From contig NZ_JAKVRD010000001.1 in assembly GCF_022814865.1 (NCBI RefSeq), forward strand, positions 248,001-312,000: a stretch of 64,000 bases of DNA, written 5' to 3'. Both the position numbers and the translations under genes were made by a program. The DNA is from Shimia aestuarii. Its GTDB lineage: Bacteria; Pseudomonadota; Alphaproteobacteria; Rhodobacterales; Rhodobacteraceae. How positions within the stretch are numbered: position 1 is the first letter of the stretch; each line of letters opens with the position of its first letter. This document shows, one piece after another, positions 35,677 through 45,192 of this stretch. Under the pieces are notes generated by a model. The model did no database searches, was not told the DNA's origin, and worked only from the letters and a program-made list of their open reading frames with translations.

Positions 35677-36402
35677 TCAGTCCGACAAAATGCGGTAGTG
35701 ATACTGTCCCACAACCGTCATGCCGAGGGAAGCATAGAGCCCATTTGCCGCTGCGTTCTCATTGGTGCAAATAACCGAAAGCGTATGCCCGCCATTATCG
35801 AGCGTCCAATAGGCCGCCCGCCGCATGAGCCACCGCCCCACCCCCTGACGGCGTTGGAACGGCAGGATTTCCACGGCGTGCACCATGCTGATCCCTTTGT
35901 GCATGGCGCAGAAACTCGCGCCCGCCGGCTTGTCGCGCCATCGGCTGACAAACCCGGTCTTCGGCTTGCAGGCTCGAAACATCACGTCAATCCGCGCCTC
36001 GTCGATCCCGCCCGCGGCCCAGATTTCGCGCATGATCTGCAACGGTTCCCACGCTTGGATCGCCGCCGTGCGTGGCGGCAGTTCGGTGGCAATATCCTCC
36101 GCCTTGGCCGCATACATGGTCACCGGGTCAATGACCTCATAGCCGCGCGCCGCAAGCGCCGCATCAAGCGCCTCATCTCCCGCGCGCACCTGAAATAGCG
36201 CCCCCTGGCCCAGCGCCCGCATCGCTGCTTCCGCCGCCGCGATATCCGCCTCTTCAAAAGGACCGGAACAGGTCGCCGCCGAGACCCGCTTACCACCGCC
36301 CTTGCCTTCACGAATACGGAACGGCCCGCACTCCGACACCGCCGCTGCGGGCCATGTCGCGTCGATCACGTCATAAAGCTCGGTTGCGCTCGGAAGGCTC
36401 AT
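35677..36402 (-). CDS. GNAT-family N-acetyltransferase
   Basis: A 241-aa protein whose C-terminal half is a GNAT domain: AVEILPFQRRQGVGRWLMRRA (motif A; the RRQGVG core) and NENAAANGLYASLGM. The N-terminal half is a diverged repeat of the fold, as in the two-domain Roseobacter GNATs. Substrate unknown. Starts within the end of the CinA-like gene (ATGA) and runs on to the AhpD-like gene. Confidence 0.82.
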   Translation of the reverse strand: MSLPSATELYDVIDATWPAAAVSECGPFRIREGKGGGKRVSAATCSGPFEEADIAAAEAAMRALGQGALFQVRAGDEALDAALAARGYEVIDPVTMYAAKAEDIATELPPRTAAIQAWEPLQIMREIWAAGGIDEARIDVMFRACKPKTGFVSRWRDKPAGASFCAMHKGISMVHAVEILPFQRRQGVGRWLMRRAAYWTLDNGGHTLSVICTNENAAANGLYASLGMTVVGQYHYRILSD

Positions 36403-37118
36403 GCGAACATCTCCGCCAGTCTGGTCATCGCCGCGTCAATCTGTGCTCCGTCCGTCCCCCGGATCACGATATTCGCCCCATATGCCCCGTCCTTCTGATA
36501 GGGATACGACCCGATCGACAGGTCCGGATAGGCCTCCGCCAAAGCGCGCAGCGGCCCGGCAATCTCGCCTTCGCCCCGCTCAATCCGAAGACTCTGTGAC
36601 AAGAGCGGCTTGCCCCCGGTCAACGTCGGCAACACACTCGCCACCATCGCCTGAAACACCGCTGGCACCCCTGCCATCACATGCACATTCTCAATCGTAA
36701 AGCCCGGCGCGATGGACACAGGGTTTTCGATCAACACCGCATTATCCGGGATCCGCGCCATCCGTTGACGCGCCTCATTGAACTCCATGCCCTGCCGCTC
36801 GTAATGCGCCGCGAGAAGCGCGCGCGCATCGTCGCGCACACTGATCCCCTGCCCAAAGGCCTCGGCCATACAATCGGCGGTGATATCATCATGGGTCGGC
36901 CCGATACCGCCGCTCGTGAACACATGGTCAAAAAGGTTCGCCAACTCGCGCACCGCGTAGACGATATCGCCCCGGTCGTCGCCAACGATCCGCACCTGCG
37001 CAAGGTCGATCCCGAGCTTGGAAAGCTCACAGGCAAGGAAATGCATGTTGCTGTCACGCGTGCGCCCCGAAAGGATTTCATCACCGATGACAAGCATCGC
37101 CGCCGTGGGATTGGACAT
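36399..37118 (-). CDS. CinA N-terminal-type molybdopterin-binding-fold protein
   Basis: A 239-aa protein with the MoaB/MogA-like fold found in the N-terminus of CinA: MLVIGDEILSGRTRDSN at the start, TSGGIGPTHDDIT in the middle and MAGVPAVFQAM. The C-terminal nicotinamide-mononucleotide deamidase domain of full CinA is absent, so it is the short form. It begins at 37118 after AAGGAGG; the earlier ATG at 37151 lacks support. Divergent from sfsA by 49 bases. Confidence 0.88.
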   Translation of the reverse strand: MSNPTAAMLVIGDEILSGRTRDSNMHFLACELSKLGIDLAQVRIVGDDRGDIVYAVRELANLFDHVFTSGGIGPTHDDITADCMAEAFGQGISVRDDARALLAAHYERQGMEFNEARQRMARIPDNAVLIENPVSIAPGFTIENVHVMAGVPAVFQAMVASVLPTLTGGKPLLSQSLRIERGEGEIAGPLRALAEAYPDLSIGSYPYQKDGAYGANIVIRGTDGAQIDAAMTRLAEMFA

Positions 37119-37167
37119 GAAAAGTGCCTCCTTGCCAGATGTCACCTGCATCTATAGGCCCCTGCCC

Positions 37168-37872
37168 ATGCGCTTTCAAACCCCCCTTGTGCCAGCGGTG
37201 CTGATCCGCCGCTACAAACGCTTCCTCGCCGACGCCCGGCTTGAGGACGGGCGCGAGGTCACGGCCCATTGCGCCAACCCCGGCTCGATGATGGGGCTCG
37301 CCACCCCCGGAAGCCGGATTTGGCTCGAACCCAATGATGACCCGAAGAAAAAGCTCAAATACGGCTGGCGGCTCGTTGAACATGCTGATGGTCACTATAC
37401 CGGGGTCGACACCTCCGTGCCCAACCGCGCTCTGAAGTCCGCTCTGCGCGCCCATGCCATTCCGGAACTCGCCGACTACCCGCTCGTGCGCCCCGAGGTG
37501 AAATACGGCGAAAAAAGCCGGATTGATTTCCTCCTTTCCGGTGACGGCAAGCCCGACCTCTATGTCGAGGTCAAGAGCGTCACCCTCTCGCGCCGCCCCG
37601 GTCTTGCCGAGTTCCCCGACAGTGTGACCGCGCGCGGCGCCAAACACCTGAGCGAGCTTCAGGCGATGATCGCAGAGGGCCACCGCGCCATGATGCTCTA
37701 CCTCGTACAACGGACCGATGCCACGTCCGCGACCCTCGCCGCCGATATCGACCCGGCCTACGCCGCCGCCTTTGACGCAGCCCGTGCCGCAGGGGTCGAG
37801 GTTCTGGCCTATGGCTGCCGCATCTCTCCACAGGAAATCGAGATCGGCGCGCCGCTCGCATTTCATCGCTGA
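37168..37872 (+). CDS. sfsA: SfsA-family DNA-binding/nuclease-like protein
   Basis: A 234-aa protein with SfsA hallmarks: VPAVLIRRYKRFLADARL, HCANPGSMMGL, SRIDFLL and YVEVKSVTL, the last two resembling a PD-(D/E)XK core. Named for sugar-fermentation stimulation in E. coli; its molecular role is not settled. A long upstream extension of the frame lies over the divergent CinA-like gene and is not used. The following 142 bases hold hairpins, then map. Confidence 0.93.
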   Translation: MRFQTPLVPAVLIRRYKRFLADARLEDGREVTAHCANPGSMMGLATPGSRIWLEPNDDPKKKLKYGWRLVEHADGHYTGVDTSVPNRALKSALRAHAIPELADYPLVRPEVKYGEKSRIDFLLSGDGKPDLYVEVKSVTLSRRPGLAEFPDSVTARGAKHLSELQAMIAEGHRAMMLYLVQRTDATSATLAADIDPAYAAAFDAARAAGVEVLAYGCRISPQEIEIGAPLAFHR

Positions 37873-37879
37873 GGCGCCA

Positions 37880-37975
37880 CTTCCTCTTGCCAGAAATATC
37901 CTGGGGTGAATTGGCCCAACGGGCCAAGAGGGGCAAAGCCCCTGCCCCCTCTGGCATCCGGGCGCATTTCGACGT
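37880..37975. repeat. hairpin-rich intergenic element, REP-like
   Basis: Between sfsA and map lie two adjacent small palindromes: TTGGCCC-AAC-GGGCCAA and GGGGC-AAA-GCCCC, flanked by CCAGAAATATCC. The layout resembles the extragenic palindromic repeats common in Rhodobacteraceae, but I cannot confirm copy number from one window. It could also serve as an sfsA transcript end. Confidence 0.45.
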
Positions 37976-38014
37976 AAATAGCGCGGGAAAAGATACAAAC
38001 GGAGCACCGGGCAG

Positions 38015-38821
38015 ATGATCGGCAAAGGGCACCAGACCCGCGACGGGATCAGGATTCACCAAGACGCGGATTTCGCAGGCATGCATAAGGCCGGCGAACT
38101 GGCCGCGCGTATCCTCGACGAAATCGCAGAGCATATCTTCCCGGGCCAGACCACGGGCGAAATCGACCGCCTGATCGAAGAGAAAGTCGACGCCGCGGGC
38201 GCGACATCCGCCACCATCGGCTATCGCGGCTATCAGCACGCCTCCTGCATTTCCGTGAACCATGTGGTCTGTCATGGCATTCCCGGCGACAAAAAGCTCA
38301 AGGATGGTGACATTCTGAATATCGACGTGACCGTGATCGTCGATGGCTGGTTCGGCGACACCTCGCGAATGTATGTCGCGGGCAAGCTCAACCGCAAAGC
38401 CGAGCGCCTGATCCAAGTGACCCACGATTCCCTGATGAAAGGGATCGAAGCCGTGAAACCCGGCAACACCTTTGGCGACATCGGCCACGCCATCCAGAGC
38501 TTTGTTGAAGGCCATCGCATGTCTGTGGTGCGCGATTTCTGCGGCCACGGCCTCGGCCGTGTGTTCCACGCGCCGCCCAACGTCCTGCACTATGGTCGCG
38601 CGGGCACGGGACCGACGCTCGAAGAAGGCATGTTCTTCACCATCGAACCGATGGTCAATCTCGGTCGGCCCGAAACCAAGGTGCTCGCCGATGACTGGAC
38701 CGCGGTGACCCGTGACAAGTCGCTTTCGGCCCAATTCGAGCATTCCGTCGGCGTCACGGCGACCGGCGTGGAAATTTTTACGCTCTCACCGGCCGGAAAA
38801 TTTCATCCGACCTACGGCTGA
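38015..38821 (+). CDS. map: type I methionine aminopeptidase
   Basis: A 268-aa dinuclear metalloprotease removing the initiator Met from nascent proteins. All five metal ligands are visible: Asp in NIDVTV, Asp in GDTSRM, His in FCGHGLG, Glu in FTIEPM and Glu in QFEHS. The substrate-contacting HASCISVNHVVCHGIP block is also present. ACGGAG precedes the ATG. It stands alone on the plus strand. Confidence 0.97.
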   Translation: MIGKGHQTRDGIRIHQDADFAGMHKAGELAARILDEIAEHIFPGQTTGEIDRLIEEKVDAAGATSATIGYRGYQHASCISVNHVVCHGIPGDKKLKDGDILNIDVTVIVDGWFGDTSRMYVAGKLNRKAERLIQVTHDSLMKGIEAVKPGNTFGDIGHAIQSFVEGHRMSVVRDFCGHGLGRVFHAPPNVLHYGRAGTGPTLEEGMFFTIEPMVNLGRPETKVLADDWTAVTRDKSLSAQFEHSVGVTATGVEIFTLSPAGKFHPTYG

Positions 38822-39064
38822 TCTTCTTTGCTGCGGGGCGGATCAGGACGCATTTTCCGCCTTTGCTTTACGTAGGGGAAGTTTTACCGAATTTTCCCAC
38901 ACGGTCAAAAATTATTATGACTTTTCAGGGCATTATCGTGGGTGAAAATCGCCTGCGACCCTGAGAACCATTTGAATCGAGAAGACGCATCTCGTATATA
39001 CCTCCCACGCCGCGGTGCAGAGATGCGCCGATCTGACGTTCATAACCAAAAGGAGGCTCGCGCG

Positions 39065-40111
39065 ATGTTCCACTTCAAGTCCGCAGCCCTCGCCGCCCTA
39101 CTCGGGCTGACCGCAACCACAAGCTTCGCACAGGAAGTCACCCTACGCTTCCAGCATTTCGTCTCACCGAAATCCGCGAACCCGAAATACTTCATCGAGC
39201 CTTGGGCCGAGAAGGTCGAGAAAGACTCAGGCGGCCGCATCAAGGTCGAGATCTATCCCTTCATGCAACTGGGCGGCAAAGCCCCGAGCCAGTATGACCT
39301 GATCCGCGATGGCGCGATCGACGGTGGCTGGGTCATCCCCGGCTACCAGCCCGGTCGCTTCCCCGAGGCCGAGGCCATGGAAATGCCCTTCCTCGTGACC
39401 AAATCCGCTGAGGAAGCCTCCAAGGCTGCATGGCTCTATACGCAAAAGCACCTGATGGACGACTTCAAGGATGTCCATGTCATCGCCGCGCACATGCACG
39501 GCCGTGGCCTCGTGCACAAGAAAGGCCCCGCCGTCGCAGCGGTTGGCGACTTTTCCGGCCTCAAGCTGCGTGGCCCCTCGCGCCCGGCAACGCTGCTGCT
39601 GAAAAAGCTCGGTGCAACGCCCATCGGTATGCCCGTGCCTGCCTTCCCCGAAGCGCTCTCCAAGGGCGTGGTCGATGGCGGCGTCATCACATGGGAAATG
39701 TCGCCCTCGCTCAAGCTCGACGAGCTGACCGATAGCCACACCGACGTGGCTGGCGACAAGTCGCTCTACAACCTCTATTTCATCTGGGCGATGAACAAAG
39801 AGAAATACGAGAGCCTCCCCGATGACCTCAAGGCCGTGATCGACGCCAACTCTGGCTTCTTCGCCTCTGCTTGGGCCGGACGCGCCCACGATACTGGCGA
39901 CAAAGAAGGCAAGCAGGTCATGACCGATGCGGGCAACGAGATCGCCACGCTGAGCGAGGCCGAGACGGACCGCATCAAGACCCTCGGAGACGAGGTTATC
40001 GCGGAATGGATTGCCGATGTGACCAAAAAAGGCCTCGATGGGGCCGCGCTTATCGACGACGCCCGCGCCGCCGTGCAAGTGACGCGCGACGTCTCGGGTC
40101 GCGAATACTGA
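39065..40111 (+). CDS. TRAP transporter substrate-binding protein (DctP family)
   Basis: A 348-aa periplasmic binding protein with a signal peptide cleaved near SFAQ (residue 21). DctP-type features: LRFQHFVSPKSANPKYF, the AEAMEMPFLV loop, and the substrate-carboxylate Arg probably in LKLRGPSRPA. AAAGGAGG lies upstream. No DctQ or DctM membrane genes are adjacent, so it is an orphan that must work with a distant permease. A strong terminator follows. The 243-base upstream gap shows no further gene. Confidence 0.92.
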   Translation: MFHFKSAALAALLGLTATTSFAQEVTLRFQHFVSPKSANPKYFIEPWAEKVEKDSGGRIKVEIYPFMQLGGKAPSQYDLIRDGAIDGGWVIPGYQPGRFPEAEAMEMPFLVTKSAEEASKAAWLYTQKHLMDDFKDVHVIAAHMHGRGLVHKKGPAVAAVGDFSGLKLRGPSRPATLLLKKLGATPIGMPVPAFPEALSKGVVDGGVITWEMSPSLKLDELTDSHTDVAGDKSLYNLYFIWAMNKEKYESLPDDLKAVIDANSGFFASAWAGRAHDTGDKEGKQVMTDAGNEIATLSEAETDRIKTLGDEVIAEWIADVTKKGLDGAALIDDARAAVQVTRDVSGREY

Positions 40112-40136
40112 TCGCACCGTATATCCCGAAAGAAAA

Positions 40137-40160
40137 GGCCGCTCCCCGAGCGGCCTTTTT
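40137..40160 (+). terminator. intrinsic terminator of the dctP-like gene
   Basis: GGCCGCTC (40137-40144) pairs with GAGCGGCC (40148-40155), then TTTTT. It is preceded by AAAA, so it may also work leftward for the DUF3833 gene. Confidence 0.9.
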
Positions 40161-40171
40161 CGTCTCCGGCC

Positions 40172-40702
40172 TTAAGACCGTTTTTCAAAGAAGATCGTGA
40201 CCTCGCCAAGCCGAACACCCGCCTTCGACATATAGGCCTTATTGAGCACCCGCCCGTCTTCCATGAGCCACATCCAGTCATCGAATTTGACACGGATCGT
40301 CTCGCCGCTCGCACGCGGCAGGTCGATCACATAGGACCAGTTGAACGTATCGCCCCGTTCCTCGCCACGCGCCACGCCCTGCACACCTTCCGCCGTGCCT
40401 TCCCAAGTTTCGTCGCCGGTCTTGGTGAGCCGCCAGACGCGCGTTTCCTTGCCGCCATCGTCATAGCGGAACCTCTCCGTGAGCGTGAGAACCTCGCCGT
40501 CCCACTCTCCGTCAATCGTAACCTTGAACCGCCGCTGCACCGATCCGAACCGGTCCATGAACTGGCCATAGGCGACGCTCTGCCCATCGAAATAGCGTTC
40601 GAGATCGAACTCTCTGTCGCTCAGACTCTCATCGTCAAGCGACGGCGACCCGCAGGCGGCCAAACCGGTCAGAAGGGCAGTGGCAAGAGCAAAACGGCGC
40701 AT
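40172..40702 (-). CDS. DUF3833 family lipoprotein
   Basis: A 176-aa lipoprotein with lipobox LAAC (Cys17) and a body rich in Trp/Arg strands (FDLERYFDGQSVAYGQFMDR; FDDWMWLMEDGRVLNKAYMSK) typical of DUF3833. Two ATGs lie close together (40708 and 40702); the second is 6 bases after AAAGGAG and is preferred, since the first abuts the ribosome site. Function unknown. The long upstream frame over ttcA is not coding. Confidence 0.85.
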   Translation of the reverse strand: MRRFALATALLTGLAACGSPSLDDESLSDREFDLERYFDGQSVAYGQFMDRFGSVQRRFKVTIDGEWDGEVLTLTERFRYDDGGKETRVWRLTKTGDETWEGTAEGVQGVARGEERGDTFNWSYVIDLPRASGETIRVKFDDWMWLMEDGRVLNKAYMSKAGVRLGEVTIFFEKRS

Positions 40703-40813
40703 AGACATCTCCTTTGAACTTTCCCGGAATACGGTCCACCCCGCGCTTTGGATGACTTTCCCCCGCCTGTCTCTTCTCTTGCCTGATCGTCCGCCTTGCC
40801 CTAAAGCGCCCCC

Positions 40814-41692
40814 ATGCTCGACGATCTTGACGATATTCATCCGCTCTTTCATGGCGCGCCTTCCTCGGCGGGCTTTAAGAAGCTGCGCAAACGCATCGTG
40901 CGCCAGACACGCGAAGCGATTGACCAATATGGCATGATTGAACGCGACGGGAAAAAACAGAAATGGCTCGTCTGCCTTTCCGGTGGCAAGGATAGCTACA
41001 CGCTCCTCGCTGTGCTGCACGAATTGAAATGGCGCGGCCTCTTGCCCGTCGATCTCCTCGCCTGCAACCTCGATCAGGGCCAGCCCGGCTTCCCGGCCAC
41101 CGTTCTGCCCGAATTCCTCGAGAGAATGGGCGTTGAACACCGGATCGAGTATCAAGACACCTATTCCATCGTGAAGGACAAGGTGCCAGCGGGCCGAACC
41201 TATTGTGCGCTCTGCTCGCGCCTGCGCCGCGGAAACCTCTACCGCATTGCCCGTGAAGAGGGCTGTTCGGCGGTCGTGCTCGGCCATCACCGCGACGACA
41301 TCCTCGAAACCTTCTTCATGAACCTCTTTCATGGTGGGCGCCTCGCCACCATGCCGCCGAAACTCGTCAATGAAGAGGGCGATCTCTTTCTCTACCGCCC
41401 GCTCGCCCACGTGGCCGAAGCTGATTGCGAGAAATTTGCCACCGCGATGAACTACCCGATCATCCCCTGCGATCTCTGCGGCTCACAGGACGGGCTTCAG
41501 CGCCAGCAGGTAAAACAGATTCTCGACCAATGGGAAAAGAACTCCCCCGGTCGCCGTCAGGTCATTTTCCGGTCTCTGATGAATATCCGCCCCTCCCATA
41601 TGCTCGACCCGAAACTCTTTGATTTCGCGGGGCTGGCGCTGGGGTCGGAAAAATTTGAACAAATTGACACGGAAATTCCGAAGCTGCGTTAA
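40814..41692 (+). CDS. ttcA: tRNA 2-thiocytidine(32) synthetase
   Basis: A 292-aa ATP-dependent thiolase making s2C32 in tRNA. The PP-loop is [10 protein letters not shown] near residue 56, and the cysteine pairs CALC and CDLC, which bind the [4Fe-4S] cluster, are present. [14 protein letters not shown] is a further family signature. Divergent from the DUF3833 gene; the GGDEF-EAL gene follows after 56 bases. Confidence 0.95.
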   Translation: MLDDLDDIHPLFHGAPSSAGFKKLRKRIVRQTREAIDQYGMIERDGKKQKWLVCLSGGKDSYTLLAVLHELKWRGLLPVDLLACNLDQGQPGFPATVLPEFLERMGVEHRIEYQDTYSIVKDKVPAGRTYCALCSRLRRGNLYRIAREEGCSAVVLGHHRDDILETFFMNLFHGGRLATMPPKLVNEEGDLFLYRPLAHVAEADCEKFATAMNYPIIPCDLCGSQDGLQRQQVKQILDQWEKNSPGRRQVIFRSLMNIRPSHMLDPKLFDFAGLALGSEKFEQIDTEIPKLR

Positions 41693-41748
41693 CGGCTGCC
41701 TTACAGACCCTCCCCTAGCCTGCGAGCGATGTTTGCAGGGGACGAACC

Positions 41749-43266
41749 ATGTATGCGCTGAGTTGGTTGAGGATGACCTCCCGCTATTTTCAGGTGCTCG
41801 CACCGCTGATCGCGATCTGCGGCTATCTGTGGGGTGGGGAAATCTGGCTGCTTGCGGTGCTCGCGCTTTTGCCGCTGGCGGGTTTTCTGGCCGCGCCGCT
41901 GGCCAACGCCCGGCCCCACGGCCTCGAACCGCAACAGCGCGATATGCTGACCGGAGTGTTGACGCGTGACGGCTTCGAGAATCAGGTGCGCGCGACCTTT
42001 GCGGCCTCTGAAACCGGCCAACACGCAAGCGCGATCCTCCTTCTGGAACTCAACGGGTTTGCCGATATACGCGCCCGTCATGGAGAGGCGGCGGCGGATG
42101 CCGTCCTGAAACAGGCTGCGTTGCGCATCCGCGCCGCGTTGCGGCAGGATGATATCCTCGCAAGGGTCGGTGAGGCCCGCATGGGCGTCTGCCTCGCACC
42201 CGCCCCCTCTCTCGACGACGAGGCCTGCCTGCAACTTGCCGCCCGGCTTCAGACTGCGCTGGAAGAGCCGGTTGCCCTACCGATGGCCTCGATCCTGCCA
42301 GGCTGGACGATTGGCCTGCACCGCGCATCTCTCAGAACCGAGGCGGCCGAGCCTGCAATCGATTGCGCTGCACAGGCGCTCGAGGACGCTCTGCGGGTTG
42401 GTCCCTCTGCGCTCCGCCTGTTTACACCTGCCCTTGGCCGTCGCGCCACGCGCCAGCGTCAGATCGCGCTGGATGCGGGCCATGCGCTCGATCGCAATCA
42501 GATTGAAGCCTGGTTTCAGCCACAAATTTCAACTGATACCGGCGATATCTCCGGCTTCGAGGCGCTGGCGCGTTGGCGCCACCCGCACCTCGGCCTCGTG
42601 CCGCCCTATGATTTCCTCCCCCTTCTGCAGAAATCCGGTCAATCCGAACGGCTTTCCGATCGCATGCTGCATCTCGCGCTTGCCGCTTTGCGCGATTGGG
42701 ACGCGGCGGGGCTGCACGTGCCGGGAATCGGTGTCAACTTTGCTGCCGAAGACCTCTCCAACCCGGCCCTGCCGGACAAGATCGCCTGGACGCTTGACCG
42801 ATTCGACCTCACACCGGGGCGGCTATCGGTCGAAATCCTCGAATCCGTCGCCGCTGGCCCCGGTGACAGCATCGTGATCGAGACCGTCAACCGCCTCGCG
42901 GCGATGGGATGCGCCATCGACCTCGATGATTTCGGCACTGGTCACACGTCGATCAGCGCGATGCGCCGCCTCGCCGTGTCGCGTCTCAAGATCGACCGTT
43001 CCTTCGTGACACATGTCGATTTGGACGGTGAACAACGCCGCATGGTTGCTGCGATCCTGACGATGTGTGAACGGCTTGGCCTCGAAACCGTCGCCGAGGG
43101 CGTTGAAACGCCGGGCGAACATGCCATGCTCGCCCAGCTTGGCTGTACCCATGTGCAGGGATTTGGAATCGCCCGCCCCATGCCGCTTGAGGAAACGGCC
43201 GAATGGATCGCCGCGCACCGCGCCGCCCTCGCCGCCCCTCCGGCCATCGGTCGCAGCACTGGCTGA
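41749..43266 (+). CDS. GGDEF-EAL protein, degenerate cyclase and intact-looking phosphodiesterase
   Basis: A 505-aa membrane protein. Residues 12-52 form one or two transmembrane helices. The GGDEF domain (about 65-220) has lost the active-site motif: the loop reads VGEARMG. The EAL domain (about 245-495) has its key parts: FEALARW, the Glu in EILES, DLDDFGTGHTS, LKIDRSF, EGVET and QGFGIARP. It should therefore act as a c-di-GMP phosphodiesterase, possibly with GTP sensing by the dead GGDEF. Followed by yidC. Confidence 0.9.
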   Translation: MYALSWLRMTSRYFQVLAPLIAICGYLWGGEIWLLAVLALLPLAGFLAAPLANARPHGLEPQQRDMLTGVLTRDGFENQVRATFAASETGQHASAILLLELNGFADIRARHGEAAADAVLKQAALRIRAALRQDDILARVGEARMGVCLAPAPSLDDEACLQLAARLQTALEEPVALPMASILPGWTIGLHRASLRTEAAEPAIDCAAQALEDALRVGPSALRLFTPALGRRATRQRQIALDAGHALDRNQIEAWFQPQISTDTGDISGFEALARWRHPHLGLVPPYDFLPLLQKSGQSERLSDRMLHLALAALRDWDAAGLHVPGIGVNFAAEDLSNPALPDKIAWTLDRFDLTPGRLSVEILESVAAGPGDSIVIETVNRLAAMGCAIDLDDFGTGHTSISAMRRLAVSRLKIDRSFVTHVDLDGEQRRMVAAILTMCERLGLETVAEGVETPGEHAMLAQLGCTHVQGFGIARPMPLEETAEWIAAHRAALAAPPAIGRSTG

Positions 43267-43374
43267 TCGCCTCTGGCTGGCGTCAAACCCGCCGATTCCC
43301 CATAATCCGCTTGACCTTTGCCCCACACCTCTGTTGAACCCTCCCAAAGTTTCAAGGAACAGGTGTCTTCGGCA

Positions 43375-45192
43375 ATGGACGATCAGAACAAGAACCTCAT
43401 CCTCGCGACCGTGCTGAGCTTCGTCGTGATTTTGGTATGGTTTGTCATGTTTCCCCCCCCCGAAGAGCCGGTGGTCGACCCCAACGCCCCGGCCGTGACG
43501 AGTCAGGCCGACACGCCTCAAGCGGCCCCCGTCGCCAATCCGAGCGCGACAACCGGGGATCAGGCCGCCGCCTCTCCCGACGTGACCGCCCTCGCCGAGG
43601 CGCCGCGGATCAAGATCGAAACCGCACGCCTGTCCGGCTCGATTTCGCTTCTGGGTGGCCGCATCGACGACCTGCATCTCGATGACTATCGCGAAACCCT
43701 TGACCCCGGCGCGCCGACGGTGACTTTCCTCGCCCCCCGTGGTGAACAGGATGCCTTCTACGCGCTTTATGGCTGGGCGCCCGGCGCAGGCCTGTCGCTT
43801 GATGCGGTGCCTGGTGCCAACACCGAATGGACCGCCGCCGCCGACGCGACCTTGACCGAGGACAGCCCGGTCACCCTCACATGGGACAACGGCGCTGGCC
43901 TGACCTTCCGCCGCACCATCTCGGTCGATGAAAACTACATGTTCTCCATCGACCAAAGCGTCGAGAACACCGGCGCGGGCACCGTATCGCTCGCCCCATA
44001 TGGCATCCTCGCCCGCCATGGCGAACCGACCGACCTCAAGAACTTCTTCATCCTGCACGAGGGCGTCGTCGGCATGGCCGATGGCGAACTGTCGGAAGTC
44101 GATTATGACGAGATCACCGACTTTGCCTTTGACCAGCGTGAAGGCGCCAAGGCCGAAGTCACCCCGGTAACGGAAAACGGCTGGATCGGCTTTACCGATC
44201 ATTACTGGATGGCAACCCTCATCCCGACCCAGAACAGCCCCTTCAAATCCGTCGTCAAATACGATGACCGCCGCGACATCTACCAGACCGAAGCCGTCAT
44301 GCCGACCGTGACCCTCGCCGCTGGCGAGACCGTCTCTGTCGACAGCCAGCTTTTCGCCGGTGCCAAGGAATGGGCCACGATCCGCGAATACGAAAAGGAC
44401 GGTGTGACCGGCTTCCTCGACTCGATCGACTGGGGCTGGTTCTTCTTCCTGACCAAGCCGATCTTCGCGACCCTGCATTGGCTGAACTCGCTGATCGGCA
44501 ACATGGGCTGGGCGATCATCGGCCTGACCGTGATCCTCAAGATCATCGTCTTCCCGCTGGCCTATAAATCCTATGCCTCCATGGCCAAGATGAAAGAGCT
44601 TCAACCGCAAATGGAGAAGCTCAAAGAAGCCGCGGGCGACGACCGTCAGAAGATGCAGCAATCCATGATGGAGCTCTACAAGAAGGAAAAGGTGAACCCT
44701 GCCTCGGGCTGTCTGCCGATCCTGATCCAGATCCCCATCTTCTTCTCGCTCTACAAGGTGATCTTCGTAACGCTCGAATTGCGTCACGCGCCTTGGCTCG
44801 GCTGGATCACGGACCTTTCCGCCCCGGACCCGTCCTCGATCCTGAACCTCTTCGGCCTGCTGCCCTTTGCAGCGCCCGATCCCGGCTCCTTCCTCGCCAT
44901 CATCAGCCTCGGCATCCTGCCGATCCTGCTCGGGATTTCCATGTGGCTTCAGCAGAAGCTGAACCCGGCGCCCACCGACCAGACGCAAGCGATGATCTTT
45001 GCGTGGATGCCATGGGTCTTCATGTTCATGCTCGGCAGCTTTGCCTCGGGCCTGGTCCTCTACTGGATCACCAACAACGTGATTACCTTCACCCAGCAGT
45101 ACCTCATCATGCGCAGCCACGGGTATAAGCCCGATGTCTTCGGCAACATCAAATCGAGCTTCTCGCGCAGCAAGAAGACCGACGCGAAATGA
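43375..45192 (+). CDS. yidC: membrane protein insertase YidC
   Basis: A 605-aa insertase with an N-terminal signal anchor (NLILATVLSFVVILVWFVMF), a Pro/Ala/Asp-rich linker, a large periplasmic domain (about 70-350) and the C-terminal five-helix core (NPASGCLPILIQIPIFFSLYK). It inserts inner-membrane proteins alone or with SecYEG. Start at 43375 (MDDQNKNL) fits the family; the upstream extension lacks support. Its stop overlaps the MOSC start in ATGA. Confidence 0.97.
   Translation: MDDQNKNLILATVLSFVVILVWFVMFPPPEEPVVDPNAPAVTSQADTPQAAPVANPSATTGDQAAASPDVTALAEAPRIKIETARLSGSISLLGGRIDDLHLDDYRETLDPGAPTVTFLAPRGEQDAFYALYGWAPGAGLSLDAVPGANTEWTAAADATLTEDSPVTLTWDNGAGLTFRRTISVDENYMFSIDQSVENTGAGTVSLAPYGILARHGEPTDLKNFFILHEGVVGMADGELSEVDYDEITDFAFDQREGAKAEVTPVTENGWIGFTDHYWMATLIPTQNSPFKSVVKYDDRRDIYQTEAVMPTVTLAAGETVSVDSQLFAGAKEWATIREYEKDGVTGFLDSIDWGWFFFLTKPIFATLHWLNSLIGNMGWAIIGLTVILKIIVFPLAYKSYASMAKMKELQPQMEKLKEAAGDDRQKMQQSMMELYKKEKVNPASGCLPILIQIPIFFSLYKVIFVTLELRHAPWLGWITDLSAPDPSSILNLFGLLPFAAPDPGSFLAIISLGILPILLGISMWLQQKLNPAPTDQTQAMIFAWMPWVFMFMLGSFASGLVLYWITNNVITFTQQYLIMRSHGYKPDVFGNIKSSFSRSKKTDAK

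Noticed and set aside
42823-45120. 765-codon frame antisense to yidC and the EAL gene
   Set aside because: High-GC shadow frame with no recognisable domains, opposite two clear genes.
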